A model generated the notes under the pieces. It worked only from the letters and a program-made list of their open reading frames with translations. It searched no databases and was not told the DNA's origin. Source: Bipolaris cookei (taxonomy: Eukaryota > Ascomycota > Dothideomycetes > Pleosporales > Pleosporaceae). From it: DNA of 64,000 nucleotides. A program made the position numbers and the translations under genes. The stretch's first letter is position 1. Every line of letters starts with the position of its first letter. Positions 22,025-33,974 of this stretch are shown here, one piece after another. The DNA lies in assembly GCA_002286855.1 (NCBI GenBank), contig NRSV01000004.1, positions 711,213 to 775,212 of the forward strand. The letters run 5' to 3'.

Positions 22025-23655
22025 TCAACCTGAATTTTCTCTGTAAACAAGCTGATTGTCAAACATACATGATGGGCCCGTAGCAATGTCCTCCTGCCAT
22101 ACCCCCTGGTCCAACGGCGTCCGCGGCCCATCATTAGCCGGACTCGAGCTATTGGTGAAAAGGCTATCTGAAGGGCTCTGATGAAGCCAATATGCTGTAT
22201 CAGTAATGGATATTCCCTGCGACATTGGGCTACCCATGTAAGATGACGCAGAGGAGAAAAGATCCATGTTGCAGCCATCAGGTAAAGGGCTGTCTGGGAA
22301 TTCGCTGTTCTGGGATGTGTAGCCAAAATCAGTCTCGCTTCCGGTGTATGGGGAAGGCGGAACCGAGCATGGGAAACCGTAGCGATGGCACGAGGGGTCA
22401 AAGGCTGCGGGGACCGATCGCGACATGGGTTGAGCGCTGAGGTAGGCTTCGTGCATACGGGCAGATTGTTTCAACCGCGCGGCACGACGGGCTGCTTGAC
22501 CACCCTTTGCGCCAGAAGCCTGACGTTGGGGCTGGGGTTGGTGCGTGCGATAGCCGCGCTTGTTGGGCTGCTTGCTACGGTACCGCGTTGTCGACTTGAC
22601 GCCTTCGCGAATCGCTTGCTCAGTGAGGCGCCACATGAAGCCTCTCCGCGCCTCGTCGCTGGGCTGGTTGACTTTCTCGAATGCCTGTCACTCTGTCAGC
22701 CACTAGTCGACCAGGTTACTACAAGATAACCTACGCCATTCATTGATAGATTATGCCTGATACTGTTCTGCCATCCTTTGGTTTCCGAGCTGCTGGCCCT
22801 GTCTGTATTTTTCCTGAACCAGTCGTAGATGTCGCGCAATATCATGGTATGATTTGGCGCATTCAAGAGCGCCCGGTAGATCAACTGCGCGTACGGCTGC
22901 TCCCTGTCGAATATTCCAGCTTCCCTTGCGTCAGGATCCCGGATGTGTCTGAGAGTTTCGTCACGAGGGGCAGAGCCTTGTGCCGGATCAGAATAAGGAC
23001 TCTGATAGTGGTTGTAGTCTTCGACTTTGATGGGACAGGTGTATTGGGGATGATCATAGTCATTGCTGAGCTGCATCAGCTGGCTTTTGATCTCACGATC
23101 TGATGGATTCATGGCATCATGGTGCTTTGGCGGCTCAGTGTGATAGGCGTTGGGCGGGAACAAGTCCGTGACGGAGAGGTCGTGGGGCAGGCCGTTCAAG
23201 TTGAAGGCATTGTATGAGCGCGGGCAAGTCGAAACGGAGTACTGCGCAGGACAGGTGAGCTTGTAGTTGTTTTCGTAAGACATGCCGTGCTGGGGGCATT
23301 GGAAGCCATTGTCTGGGGCAGATGAAAAGCCACTGGCTGCCTGGTAGGCGTCACGACTTTGAGCGGCAGGACTGAAGCCAAAGCCTGTTGGCACAGGACG
23401 GGACCCGCGTTGTTGCTCGTCGAAGTTCATTCTGGTTTGCAAGGAGGGGCTGGTGGTGATGGGGGCAGATTCGTCGGCAGTGGCAGCCAGGGAAGGTGCG
23501 TCCCCAGGTAATGTAGTTGAGGACTGAGATGGCAGTGGGCTGTGAGGGCGGAAGGGAAGCACAGTACAAATGGGGCTCTCTGGTGGCGGACCGACATCGA
23601 GAGCCCAGTGTGAGTCTCGGGCAGCAGGGCAATGGGGTGACTGGGCATGTGGCAT
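22025..23655 (-). CDS. Forkhead (winged-helix) transcription factor
   Basis: The minus-strand exons are 22735-23655 and 22025-22684, for 526 residues. The intron (GTAGGT..GTGACAG with a GGCTGAC branch point) interrupts the forkhead domain and its removal joins IRHNLSMNG to AFEKV, the expected H3/wing transition. The domain (about 252-345) reads QPYAQLIYRALLNAPNHTM, DIYDWFRKN, GWQNSIRHNLSMNGAFEKV and GFMWRLTEQAI. Recognition helix residues N, R and H of NSIRHNLS are intact, so DNA binding is expected. N- and C-terminal regions are long, Ser/Pro/Gln-rich and unstructured, consistent with activation domains. A basic stretch RRAARLKQSARM after the domain is a possible nuclear signal. Fungal forkhead factors control cell-cycle, sexual development or secondary metabolism; the subfamily cannot be set here. 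Confidence 0.9.
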
Positions 23656-24957
23656 CGTTGTGTTGTCGTCCTTTTACCGGTCTAAACGGTGGGAGGCGTA
23701 TTGGTACGGGGGACGGAGAGGAGAGTGCCAGCGCCGTGTGTGAAACCAGCAGAGTGGCGCAGAATGGACAGAAGCGACAGTGAAAGGCAGTGTCGGAAAA
23801 TGAAGCGAAGAGCCAGACATTTACATGCTTGCCTGGCCTGCAGCGAATGGCATTTGATCAGCACCATTGTATTATCATTGTCATTGTCACCCAGATATCT
23901 CCCTGGACGGGTTCCTACTGCGCTGCGGGCTTGATGCTGCAGTGGCGGGTGAGAAGGCAAACAAGAAGTGAGAGGTCATGGCAAAGGCAGAGAGCGTCTT
24001 CACACCACCACCACCACCACGCTTGGCACTGATGCAGATGCAGGGCTGGTATCACGGGAACCACAGCTGCCGCTATGCCATCATTGCTTCCCGGGCCGAG
24101 ACGGAGCCTGAACATGCTCATTGCACTGCTGCTTTTGACAGTCGGAATGACTACCTGTGCTACCGCCCAAGCCAACGATTGTTTCGTCGGCATAGGGACG
24201 ACGGGAGCCTGCATACCATCCAGACTATTTGCAAATTGGGGCCATCCGAGCCCCAGGCCTGGTCTGAGCCTAGATCCTCCCATCTTCGATCTTGCAGCCC
24301 GCTCCCAGATGCTGCCCACGCTCATCATACCTAACCCATGAGACATCTTCCACGCCAGTGTCCGTCGTCATCATGGCAAGGGACCACAACGAGTGCCCGC
24401 CAAGTAGCAAGCGCTTGTCCACCCTAGAGCGGCCGTGCATGTAATGTGCAAGTACATCTACAGTAGCTTGTCAGTGCCATATATGCGCAAGGCACAGGGA
24501 TGCTACCAGGTAGCCTGCGCCTGCAAAGAGGCTGCCGCGAGCAGCCCTTTGGGGACAGTCCCCACACCAACCTGTAACACAACCCTCCAAGCCTTGATTT
24601 CCGGTGAAGCTGCTTCAGACTCCCTGTTGGGCCTCGTCAGGAAGCAGTGTTTGTCGTCATTGGCCAGTGGTCATGACAAGGCCGTCACCGCTTAGATACC
24701 TATATACACCGCCAGCGGTTCCTGCTATCAAAGTGCTGCGTTGGTCTTCGCCAGCACAGGGCGTCACAGGCAATGCCGTAGTTGGGAGATGTCTGGCATC
24801 TATGCCATGCTGGCTATGTCATAGTACCTATCAGTGCGCGAGACCTTGTGCAATGCCAGCCCTGCACCCCGTTCCATTGTCGGCAGGCCATGCAAGAGAA
24901 AGAGCCAGCTGGTCCTGAGTCGACTGCACAGCCTTCATGTCCAAACGGGGACTACGG
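23656..24957. promoter_or_regulatory. Long upstream region of the forkhead gene
   Basis: 1.3 kb separates the forkhead start from the 3' end of cactin on the same strand, so the whole stretch is available as forkhead promoter and 5' leader. It contains CAT/CAC trinucleotide runs (about 24001-24020). No frame shows protein-family signal. A long regulatory region is usual for developmental regulators in fungi; this is inference. Confidence 0.4.
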
Positions 24958-26698
24958 CTACTTTCGATAGTATATCTGCCACATGTTAGCTGTGACACGA
25001 TCGTCATTGGACTTGTTGGCCTACCTTCTTGAACTGGAAGTGGAGCTGCAGAATACCCTATTATACATCAGCAACGTATTGACTAAGCCACAACTATTGA
25101 GCTTACCTTGTCAAAGCTACTCTTGAACCCGCGTTCTCTCTTCGCACTGTAGTCCCATTCCTTGTCGACAATCCTGAACGCAATATCTTCATAGGGCGGG
25201 CCGGCAATAAAGCGTATCAGGCATGTGTCGTCCTCACCAGCAGGTGCAAACGACTGTCCCTTTTTGCGGCCATGCTCACGCTCAATCTTGTATGTGGGCG
25301 CCTTGCTCTTGTCAATGAGGTCAGGGTAGAAAATGTTGAACTTGTAGCCTTGTACCACCTTGGGTGGCGGATTGTCGTGATCGTAATGCGTCTGGTTGTA
25401 CTTGTTCCATTCGTAGCCCATCTGGACGCGATTGAAGTAGCGGGGCTTCCTAGGCTTGTAGCTCGCGTCCGATTGGTAGCGGGCAGTGGTGACCTCTTCT
25501 TCGGCATTGAAAACCTCTTCGCCCTCTTCAACCCCTCGCGCCACTTCTCGCTCGTACAGCGCCATGGTCGCCTTGGAGTAGTCTTCTTTGTCGACGGGCG
25601 CAAATCGTGAGGCGCTCGTCGTCACAGCCTGGTTCGTCGTAGGCTGACTACTGGACACGGTCTTGTCGCTCGTTTTGGTCTGGCTAGGGACGTAGCCGAC
25701 TTTCTGGATCTTGCGCCGCTCAGCTGTCATGTGCTCGAGGAACGACTTTTCCTCGACCTGCGGCAGGGCCTTGTCTTCGGCACGCAACTTCAGCATGGGC
25801 TCTGGATCCATGGATACGTCGTATGCAACTGTTGTAGGCTGCACCTCGGCCGTCTCGTCATTGCCTTTGAGCATGGAATATATATTGGCTTGTACAGATG
25901 CAGCCGCCTCGGCTTGCTGCTTGCGCAACGTCTGCAGTCGCTCCTTGACAATCTCCTGCGACACGCGCCGCAGCTTTGCCTTGGCTTTCCACACGCGTAG
26001 ACTCCGCAAAAGCTGTTCCCAGTAGTCATAGTCGATGGGCTCGTCCGATTCCAGCTTCCGCTTGACCTGCACTTCGAGAGCCTCAAGTTGTTCATATGAC
26101 TTTGGTGAGAGCAGCTGGTCAATGTCGGCAGCTACAGAGCTGGTGCCTCGTGCCTCGGACTTTGTTGTCCTGGATTTGCGCCGGATGTCTTTGCAGATGA
26201 CTTTGAGTGACTGGTCTGGTCAGCTATGTTAAGGCGGTGTACAAAACAAATACTCACATTCCAGTATTCGCGATTACTCTTGCTTGTCTCGAGTGTGAGG
26301 TAGCTCTCAATCTCCTTCTCTAGTTCTGCAAGGTCCTCGTTGTATAAGCCCTCGAGCACACCCTCGGGATCCACAATGTCCAACTCATGATCCTCCACCT
26401 CTTCGTCTAGTATCGACTTCTCGGCAGGGTCAATGAAGCGCAACGTGACGGCCAGCCAGTCAATGGGCTTTGCGCGTCCGCCTCTGACGCGTAAGGCTGC
26501 CTTCTTCTTGGCCTGCTGAAGTACAAAACGATCCTCGTCCGCTACCCAAGCCTCTTCTGCCGCGTTGGTCGAGCGTTTGGAGGCATTATCGTAGGATCGC
26601 GACTGGGCGGAGCGCTTTGCCGGAATCGACGATGCTGGCTCATTGCCTTGGGCGCGGCGACTGCTATCATTTCGCCATGGTGGTTCACGTGACGACAT
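24958..26698 (-). CDS. Cactin, spliceosome-associated protein
   Basis: The minus-strand exons are 26258-26698, 25107-26210, 25025-25057 and 24958-24975, for 531 residues. The two tiny last exons (33 and 18 bp) restore the canonical cactin ending: SSFDK joins GILQLHFQFKK and then IYYRK-stop. The conserved C-terminal domain contains YFNRVQMGYEWNKYNQTHYD, GYKFNIFYPDLIDKSKAP, DTCLIRFIAGPPYEDIAF and DKEWDYS, the diagnostic cactin block. The middle region has EYWNSLKVICKD and YDYWEQLLRSLRV. The N-terminus is charged and Ser-rich. Family knowledge: cactin binds the spliceosome, supports splicing of weak introns and affects heterochromatic silencing and telomeres in yeasts. It is transcribed head-to-head with the Nej1/XLF gene across 294 bp. 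Confidence 0.93.
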
Positions 26699-26992
26699 GT
26701 TGTATGTGTGATTAGGTGATGGCTTCAGTGTCTATGGGATGTGGCTGTCACAGTGCGAATGTTTAGGTAAAGACAGCGATCGCGAAATCTTTGGCCGAGG
26801 CTGGTGACGTACGGACCTCCTTCCGCACCCACAGGGATCTGTTCCGCTTTTGGCAACAATGCTTGGCGTTGCTGCCTTTTCACCACCACGTGATATTCTC
26901 TGGAGCTCTATGGCCCTCGTCTGCCTGTCTCTAGACTTTTCAGCCATTCAGTATGGTCATGACTACTGTATCTCATTTCAAGTTCTACCAAA
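26699..26992. promoter_or_regulatory. Bidirectional promoter, cactin / Nej1
   Basis: This 294-bp head-to-head spacer lies between a splicing factor and an NHEJ factor. It includes a CCACCACGTGATA segment near 26882-26894 with a CACGTG E-box-type core at 26885-26890. Both ATGs lie close to the edges, so the promoters must overlap. Confidence 0.5.
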
Positions 26993-28665
26993 ATGTCTTG
27001 CTGGCGCGTCCTGAGACTCTGCGAGCAACCAGACAACAAGCACATACCCCAGCTACTTGTCAAGCCCTTCTTCTCCCCGGACTCGTACATTGTGCATCTT
27101 ACAGATTTGAGTAATGTGTGGTCTGAAGAGCTAAGTTTGGATGATATCGTGGATAGAGCTTCGCAGGAGCAATCGCCAATTGAAGTAAGCAAACAGGACA
27201 CGGCGCAACTTGATATCCTTCTTGAAAACATCGCGAAGCCTCTGAGCAACGCAGACGACGCACTCTGCCGTATGACTCGCAACGGAAAAGATGGTGTTAT
27301 CTTGCATGCGATCGTTACCCTTCCATACCCTCTCGGCCGCTTGTCATGGAAGTTTCAGTTGCAGAAGCGTACAGCAACAGTCCTTAAGAACGAACTCATT
27401 CTACCGCTGCTTGTATCTTCGTATATTCAGAATGAACGGATAGCTAGTCTCATAAAAACAATCACTAGCAAAGACAAGGCAGTCAATCGGCTGTTAGATC
27501 AATTTGAGTCCAGCAACCTGGACTTAGCTGCCGCATTCCCCGGTGTGGGTAGCATGAAGACGGGAAGGCGGATGATCAAACGTGAGCAAGCCGCAAAGCA
27601 TGTTCCTGCTTTGAAGCCGTTTCATGAGACAATGTGGAGGGAAGAGACTGGGCAGTTAGAAGACCCAGAACTGACTTCGTTGGGCTTGTTCCAGGAAGCG
27701 CTGGCTCAGAGCACCCTCACTGTGCCACAACAGCTAAAGTCGGATGACTTGGAAGCATCCTGGTGGACATCAGTGCCGACAAATTTGATTGTATCGAAGG
27801 CTCCAGCGGACAGCAAGACAAGTAAGTCTGTGGAGCATTCCAACCTAAGGGGCGCTTCAGAGTCAAGTGAAGAGGAGACAGAAGATGAGTTTGATACTCA
27901 TGAGCATTTCAAAGTAAGCGGAAGACACACACTCGTTGAGCATCATGACTGACATATTTGTCGACCCGTAAACTTCCTGATAAGCCCATAAAAGTCATGA
28001 CAGCGCCGGGACAAGAATCTCCTCTAGACGGACACGATGGGGATGAGAGCGATAGCACTGAAGAAGAGCTTGATCTTGATACACCAGTAATAAGCTGCAA
28101 CCCAACTCAAGTTCAAGACTTTTTGCAATCCCAATACCGAAAATTGTCCTCATCTGAACATTTCTCCTCTCCTCGAACAATTGCTTCATCAGCGAAGAAG
28201 GCAACTGTTAGTAGCTTTCGCATAGAAGGGGAGCGACGGGGAACATCGCCGTCACTCTCACAATCGCCAGGTATTTCGGATGAAGAGGCCAGGTCTGACG
28301 ATGTTTTGACCACGAGGGAAGCAGCCCCTCCTTCTCCCAAGCAAACAGATGTCGCCTCTACACCAAAAAAATCTAGAATGCCTTTTAGGATTGGTGGTAA
28401 AAGAAGAGCTGTCGAGGACGGCGCTTCACAGCGCGCCGCTACAATTTCCCCAAGTAAAATTCGTATGAGCGCTACGCAGTCGCCTACTGTGGAGCCACCA
28501 TCATCACCATTACCGCACAGCGTAACTAGAGAAATAACACCAGCCGATGAGGAGGTTGAGGAAACACCAGAAGAGAAGGCAGAACGGCGGCGTGCTGAAC
28601 TTAAGCGAAGGAATGAGGAGGCAGCTAGAAAGCAGGCTCAACAAAAGAAAAAGAAGAGGTTCTGA
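26993..28665 (+). CDS. NEJ1: Non-homologous end-joining factor Nej1/XLF
   Basis: The exons are 26993-27913 and 27985-28665, for 533 residues. The N-terminal head domain matches the XLF/Nej1 pattern: MSCWRVLRL, PQLLVKPFFSPDSYIVHLTDLSNVWSEEL and a predicted coiled stalk with LLDQFESSNLDL. The middle and C-terminal regions are long, acidic/Ser-rich and disordered. The protein ends in a basic tail KRRNEEAARKQAQQKKKKRF, which fits the Ku-binding X-KBM motif (basic cluster plus terminal aromatic) known for XLF. Family role: with Lif1/XRCC4 and DNA ligase IV it aligns and joins double-strand breaks. The splice (GTAAGC donor at 27914, TGATAAG acceptor ending 27984) is inferred: it removes an in-frame stop and keeps phase, but the acceptor is weak. 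Assignment of the family is good; the exact junction is moderate. Confidence 0.85.
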
Positions 28666-29313
28666 GCTACTGTATTGAATTTGAGTTGAGACATACACTC
28701 AGCATTCAGCCCCCAGGCCAGTGACTTTGCGCATCAAGTTTGCTGGTTAAACTTGACACTTTTTTGAACTTCCATTTGGAAAATTGTTTTGCCGTATGTA
28801 GGACTTCAGCTTGTTCCGAAAGTCTTGGTGAACTCATATTAAAGTATCCTTTCACTCCTCATCTCCCGCACCTTCACTCGCTGGCGCACACTCTTTACAC
28901 GTGCGTTTGTTTTGCACTTGCTGCCTTATTGAGTCTACTTTGTTGCTTCTCTTTTGGTATTGTATAATCACCTTGGATCTTTCCTAGAGAGGGAAGCAAA
29001 TAACGCCTACCTAACAACATGTGTATCTACCATTACTGCTATTTTTCAGCCTGTCGACACGGTCAACTTACCAGGGTATCCTACTGCGACAAAGTAATAG
29101 CGCTTGTACTGTACATATCCTCACTCGTTTCTATTTCCCAAATTTGCTAACCTAGTTAGTAAAAGCCGTCCGCAGCGCATCGCGGATGCAAGCAGTAGCC
29201 GCGGAAAGCAACTCACTGTATTGCCTTTACGTTCCTCAACATCAGAGGTCAACAGAATTAGCTCGTCACGTATAGATAGTCCGCAACAGCACCAGTCGCG
29301 GCATAACAACACG
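28666..29313. other. Spacer with promoter and probable 5' leader of the Ser-rich gene
   Basis: The next gene's frame is open upstream to 29104 without an ATG, so the leader probably begins here. The region is pyrimidine-rich (28850-28960, many CTC and TTT runs). No other gene is seen. Confidence 0.4.
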
Positions 29314-32246
29314 ATGTCATCCGTTACGCCATCAGAAGCTAGTCGCTCTTCAGTTTCGCACAACGCCGTCCTGAACCAAGATAAGAATACAAGTAGCGAA
29401 ACTGCTTTGGTTCTACAATCCGCTCTTGTTGAAGAAGAACGTGTCAGGCATGAGCATGTTCTTAATCATGCTCACTCACTTCTGGATAGCCAGGATCTGG
29501 GCAGTGTCTGCATTGACGTTGCATTGAGTACAGAATCCTCTCTACAAGATGATACCATAAACAATGGTAAGAAATCTGTGCCCATCGCTTTGTTTAAGTT
29601 GTATATCGGTTGCTCTAACGCCTTCCAAGTTTCTTTCAAAAATCTTCCCAGCTCATCCAGTTGCTGCGCCAGCCCAACCATGAGCTGCACCGCGGGCTCT
29701 CCTCAAGAGCGAGTTCACGGGCATAATGAAAATCAGTCTGAACAAAGTCCTCGGAAACCAATTCCCGCCCATTGGCTTCCCAAAGCCGCCATTCCAAACC
29801 TCGCGACTGCGCAACGTGCGAAAGAACGAACATTGAAGAAAAGCTTTGAAAATGGCTCTTCAGGATCTGTGAAGGGAACTCGTGCAACACGGAGCTCCGT
29901 CGACTTGGGCAGATCTCATGGCAGAGAGGGTACAACATATCTGACAAAAAAGGCCTTGGAAGCCGTCGAGACCACAATGACATCCCCAAGACAACCTCCA
30001 AGTTCTGTCAAATTTTCTAGTTCTCTTTTGAAGCCAGCATGGAACAGCCCTACATCGCCGCTACGCAGTGTTGCACGCCAGCAGTCCGGGTGCTCGCTCA
30101 AGATGTCACCCACAAAGTCATCTCATCTTTCAAACAATTCTACAGCAGCGGATCACTCACGAGTATCGAGTAGTGTTACTGCTTCTACAAGCAAGACCTC
30201 GTTGCATACCATGGATGGCTCACCGGTAAGAAGCCCTAGAAACACCGAGCTTAGCTTCCGCCAGCTACAGAGGGTCCTGCCGACGTAGATAAATCCATAC
30301 TTGGTGTGAATACTGACATTAATGATTAGCATAACCCTCGGAATATTAATACAGCATCGGTCTCGCCGGTGAAATCCAAAGGTGAGAACCAACCAATCTC
30401 CAAGGCCAAGGTTTCTCTTCGTATCGCTGTGCCAGGTGCAAGTACAGGCCACGACAAAGATCTTAAAGCAGTGAATCCAAAGGCTACGAATACTCCCAAC
30501 AGTAACGGTTTGATGAGTTTAGTTTCTACTACAGGCATATCCCGCATTCCTCGTGTCGGTACAACAAACAAGGACCAGAACTCATCCCGTATTTCCGCCC
30601 TGCAACGAGCAAAATCTGTAGTAGGGACCATGCGATCAAAAGCAAAGGCCCTAGTAGACATGCCTGTGGTGTCAAATGAAATATCTCGGTACAACATGCC
30701 CATGTCTAATATCTCACGTGGTCATTCGGACGAAAACACGCATCCAAATCCTATCGACTATCAGCACCGGAATCTGGACCTCGAAACAAAAGAAGAAGGA
30801 AGTTCCTGGGATATTATTTCTCAAAACAATCAGGTAGCGCACGCTCATTTTCATATGTCAGCTAAGCCAGCAGACCATGTCGAAATTGGTTTGCGTCAAG
30901 ATGAGAGCCATTATCCTGAATCCGACCCAGTTGAACTCTGTGGGTATTCAGGCCACATCCCAGGCATTCCACCATATTTAGAGGCTTCCAGCAGGGCCAA
31001 AAGTAGCTCTTGTGAACAAGAATCTCGAAATGCCACGGACCGGACACTTATGGATTCCGCGATAGTTTGCAGTCTTAGAAAAACGGATGATTTTGGTAAG
31101 AACTCCCTGAGCCCAGTCCTGTTGAATTTCATGTTGGTCTGATGGTTTGTATTTTGAATAGGTAACACTTGCATCGATAATGCTTCCAACCGCGTACCTT
31201 CCACGACCTCTGCGCATGCATATGTTGGTGAGATTACTGAGCCAATACATGAAATAAGTGAGGGTGGTCCATCTGACCTTGGGAATCAAGTCGACAACGG
31301 GTGTCCAGTCCACGCTAGTGTATGCTCGGATCTCCGCCCAACTGCCACTGAATTTGTACCCAAAATGATGCTTACATCTGGCTCGCCCGAGCCTTCGACC
31401 GAGCCTGCAGCTCTAGCTTCCCTTCAAGATGTTACAGGTCTACCAGACATGACGGTGCTCGATAGAAATGGAATACCGTTTCTCTGGTACATGTACGGTA
31501 TCCAGTTTGCCTACGAACAGGGTTTCCGAAATGGCCGGCCCAAGCCACCGCGGAAGTTCAAGCCTAAAAAACAACGCTGTCCAGCATTATTATCTGGTGA
31601 TGCTCCGCATTCCCGCTCTGATGAAGGCCCTGCTATTACGGCGGGAAAACTGGATACACTGTCCACATCATCAAAGCAAGGAATGCCCTCTACAGAGTTT
31701 GTGTTGCGTCCGACTATACCTGCTCATGATCCTTGCCCTGTTTACAGTCAAGAGATTATTCGGCCAAATCCTCACGATGACGGGTCAATACGCGAAGCCT
31801 GCGGTACTGTGACAAATCAGCCTTTTGCGAGGCAATTCGATAAGATCGCCGAGTACACCGGTGGCAGCAGCAACAACACTCCCCGCCTCTACAACCTTGA
31901 CTTCAACAAGATACAAAACGCGGGTTTCCCAGCAGGCCAACGCAGCATGCAGGGTCATATGTACCACAAAATGTCTCGATACAATTATCGGAATCACCGT
32001 CATCTCGGAAACGGTTTGTATGGTGGTCGAGGCAATGCCGCTGGTATCCCCATAGGAGCTACCGCGCCGTTTCCCAACCCGGTCCCTCCTCAAGGTCGTC
32101 CGGATCAGATCCACAACCACAATGGAGGCGTGAGTAACTACACTGAGTACTCGATTGGGACGGAGGCGTGCGGCATGATCGATGTAGTATCTGCGACTGA
32201 ATTGATTGGTGGTCGGCCATGTAATGCGTGTGATCCTGGTCACTAG
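29314..32246 (+). CDS. Large Ser/Thr-rich orphan protein
   Basis: The proposed exons are 29314-29566, 29630-30225, 30330-31095 and 31162-32246, for 899 residues starting MSSVTPSEASRSS. Introns 1 (GTAAGA..CCAAG, 63 bp, in frame) and 3 (GTAAGA..GAATAG) are clear. For intron 2 I chose the strong GTAAGA donor at 30226; a weaker GTCCTG donor at 30274 with the same acceptor would keep 16 more residues. The protein is disordered, with many SP/TP sites (SPVRSPR, SPTSPLRS, TSPRQPP), an early acidic/helical segment (VLQSALVEEERVRHEHVLNHAHSLLDSQD), and a basic middle (ISALQRAKSVVGTMRSKAKAL). The only ordered-looking block is WYMYGIQFAYEQGFRNGRP (about 640-670) followed by a basic KPPRKFKPKKQR. I do not recognise the family. 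Nuclear or cytoskeletal regulation by proline-directed kinases is possible but unproven. Confidence 0.62.
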
Positions 32247-32997
32247 CTTGTCCTACGATTCTTATGAGCTTGATGTTGTTGGAGGAAGGCTACACAGAAT
32301 AGTAGCGGCCGAAGAACTTTTTAGGAGGGAGATTGAAGAGAAAGGAGTATGTATTTGGTATGATGCTGTGTATAGTCTTTAATCGCTGTATGCATCAGAG
32401 TTACAGTTGTATCTCGACATGGGTTAGAGGAGAAGAACGATGGAGTTGGGTTGGTTTTAGTTTAGAGCAAGACATGGTAATGAATGAAATTTGATTCTCA
32501 GCATTTCACTCTTGTTGAAGTGTCCTCCCATATTATCGAAAGGAATGATAAAGTTATGAGGCCAATCGATATCGTAGAAGAGGCGAGTCGGCAAGTCGGC
32601 GAATGACAGGGATCTCCATGTGTAGCTGACTAATCAGCTAGTGGGGCCTCTGAACAAAACCCGCAGTATCGCCGCCATCCTCTCTTCTTTTTCCATATAG
32701 AAAGTTGCACCCACGAAATTTGACCTCACTCTTTGCTCCTCCATAAGATTGAAGTTGACATAAGCTGGGGAGAACGAACTCTTTGCTCCCAAGAACTGCC
32801 TGCCCTTACCGCATGGGCTGACGGTCCCGTAGCTCCGAGACATCCTACGTATAATAAAATTTTCGTCTTGAATCCTCGCTCTCTTTGCCGAGGACAATAC
32901 CAACACGTACAACCTATACAGACGGGACGACGCGATGGATGCATAAACGCTCTCAGAGCGATAGGAAAGGTCGCTTTTGAGAGCGCGGCATAACCAC
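32247..32997. other. Spacer, promoter of the F-box-like gene
   Basis: This is a 751-bp spacer. The minus-strand frame at 32634-33092 overlaps the next gene and has no motif support. Nothing else is seen. Confidence 0.4.
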
Positions 32998-33828
32998 ATG
33001 GCTCGGAAGAAGAAGGCGATTGACCACATGGTCAATCGCATGAGCAAATTGCGTCTTGTCGATGAGCAGGCCGCTTTGGCCTCGCCACCCAAACAGCAGG
33101 AGCACAGTAAAGACTCGGGCAGTAAGGACGACGAAGAGGTCGAGCGCCAGCCTTTCCGCTTCTTCGATCTCCCCTACGAGCTGCGATTGCGCGTGTACGA
33201 AGAACTCCTCATCTTCCCCAAGACCATAGACCTCGACCCGTCCAACTACTGCACTGTCGCCCCGGCCCTCCGCCTCTTCCTCGCAAGCCAGCGCATGCAC
33301 GACGAAGCAGCGCGCGTCTTCTACGGCCGCAACACATTCCGTGTCTTCCCGATTCATGGCCGCTACATCAACCGCAAGCACCCGTTGCTTGCATGGTTCC
33401 CCCGCAAATACCGCGTCCTCCTTACCCGCCTCGAGCTGCGTCTAGGCCCCGGCTTCACGAAACCGCCGAAATGCTGGGTCGTAGATAGCCGCCTAGGTCT
33501 CGCAGTCGTGAAAAAGGTATACCTACTCAAGATCTTTGTAGAAATCGATCCTGCATCCAATGAGGTATTTGAGGGGTTCCGTGTCGGTAACAATTTTTAC
33601 ACGGAATACTGTGTGGGCTTGCTGAGAGGCTTGCTCGCGCAGGTGCCGTCGATCAATGATGTCGAGTTTGATGCGTATCCCAGCGTGTCCAAATCGAGTC
33701 CGCTGTTGGCGGGCTTGATTGAGGAGACAAAGCTGAATCAGAAGCACATTGCTTGGGGCCCTGAGAGGGGCTGGGATAAGATTGTCGAGGTTGATCTGGC
33801 GAATGTGCTGCAGAAAATGGGGCTTTAG
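32998..33828 (+). CDS. F-box-like / 2EXR-type fungal protein
   Basis: This is an intronless gene of 276 residues. After a basic N-terminus (MARKKKAIDHMVNRM) the motif FRFFDLPYELRLRVYEELLIF (about 50-70) matches the short LPxELRxxIYxxLL box shared by fungal F-box-like and 2EXR proteins. It is followed by the usual LRLFLASQRMHDEAARVFYGRNTFRVF (about 90-118), where such proteins list a helix ending in an F-Y-x-x-N-x-F motif. The rest has no known domain. This large Dothideomycete/Eurotiomycete family is mostly uncharacterised; binding to Skp1 is suggested by the F-box version but not shown for this subtype. The upstream codons of the frame (from 32977) start without an ATG, so 32998 is the start. 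Confidence 0.8.
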   Translation: MARKKKAIDHMVNRMSKLRLVDEQAALASPPKQQEHSKDSGSKDDEEVERQPFRFFDLPYELRLRVYEELLIFPKTIDLDPSNYCTVAPALRLFLASQRMHDEAARVFYGRNTFRVFPIHGRYINRKHPLLAWFPRKYRVLLTRLELRLGPGFTKPPKCWVVDSRLGLAVVKKVYLLKIFVEIDPASNEVFEGFRVGNNFYTEYCVGLLRGLLAQVPSINDVEFDAYPSVSKSSPLLAGLIEETKLNQKHIAWGPERGWDKIVEVDLANVLQKMGL

Positions 33829-33974
33829 TTGTGCCTCATTGTTTCCCGACCACATTTTTCTTTGCAAGTACAGTATAGTAGTCATGCCCTTTACATGTAG
33901 ATATGTAGCTTACGAATTCTTCAATAAATCTTATATTCGCTTGTTCGACAACCCATACATCGCGTCCACTCCTC

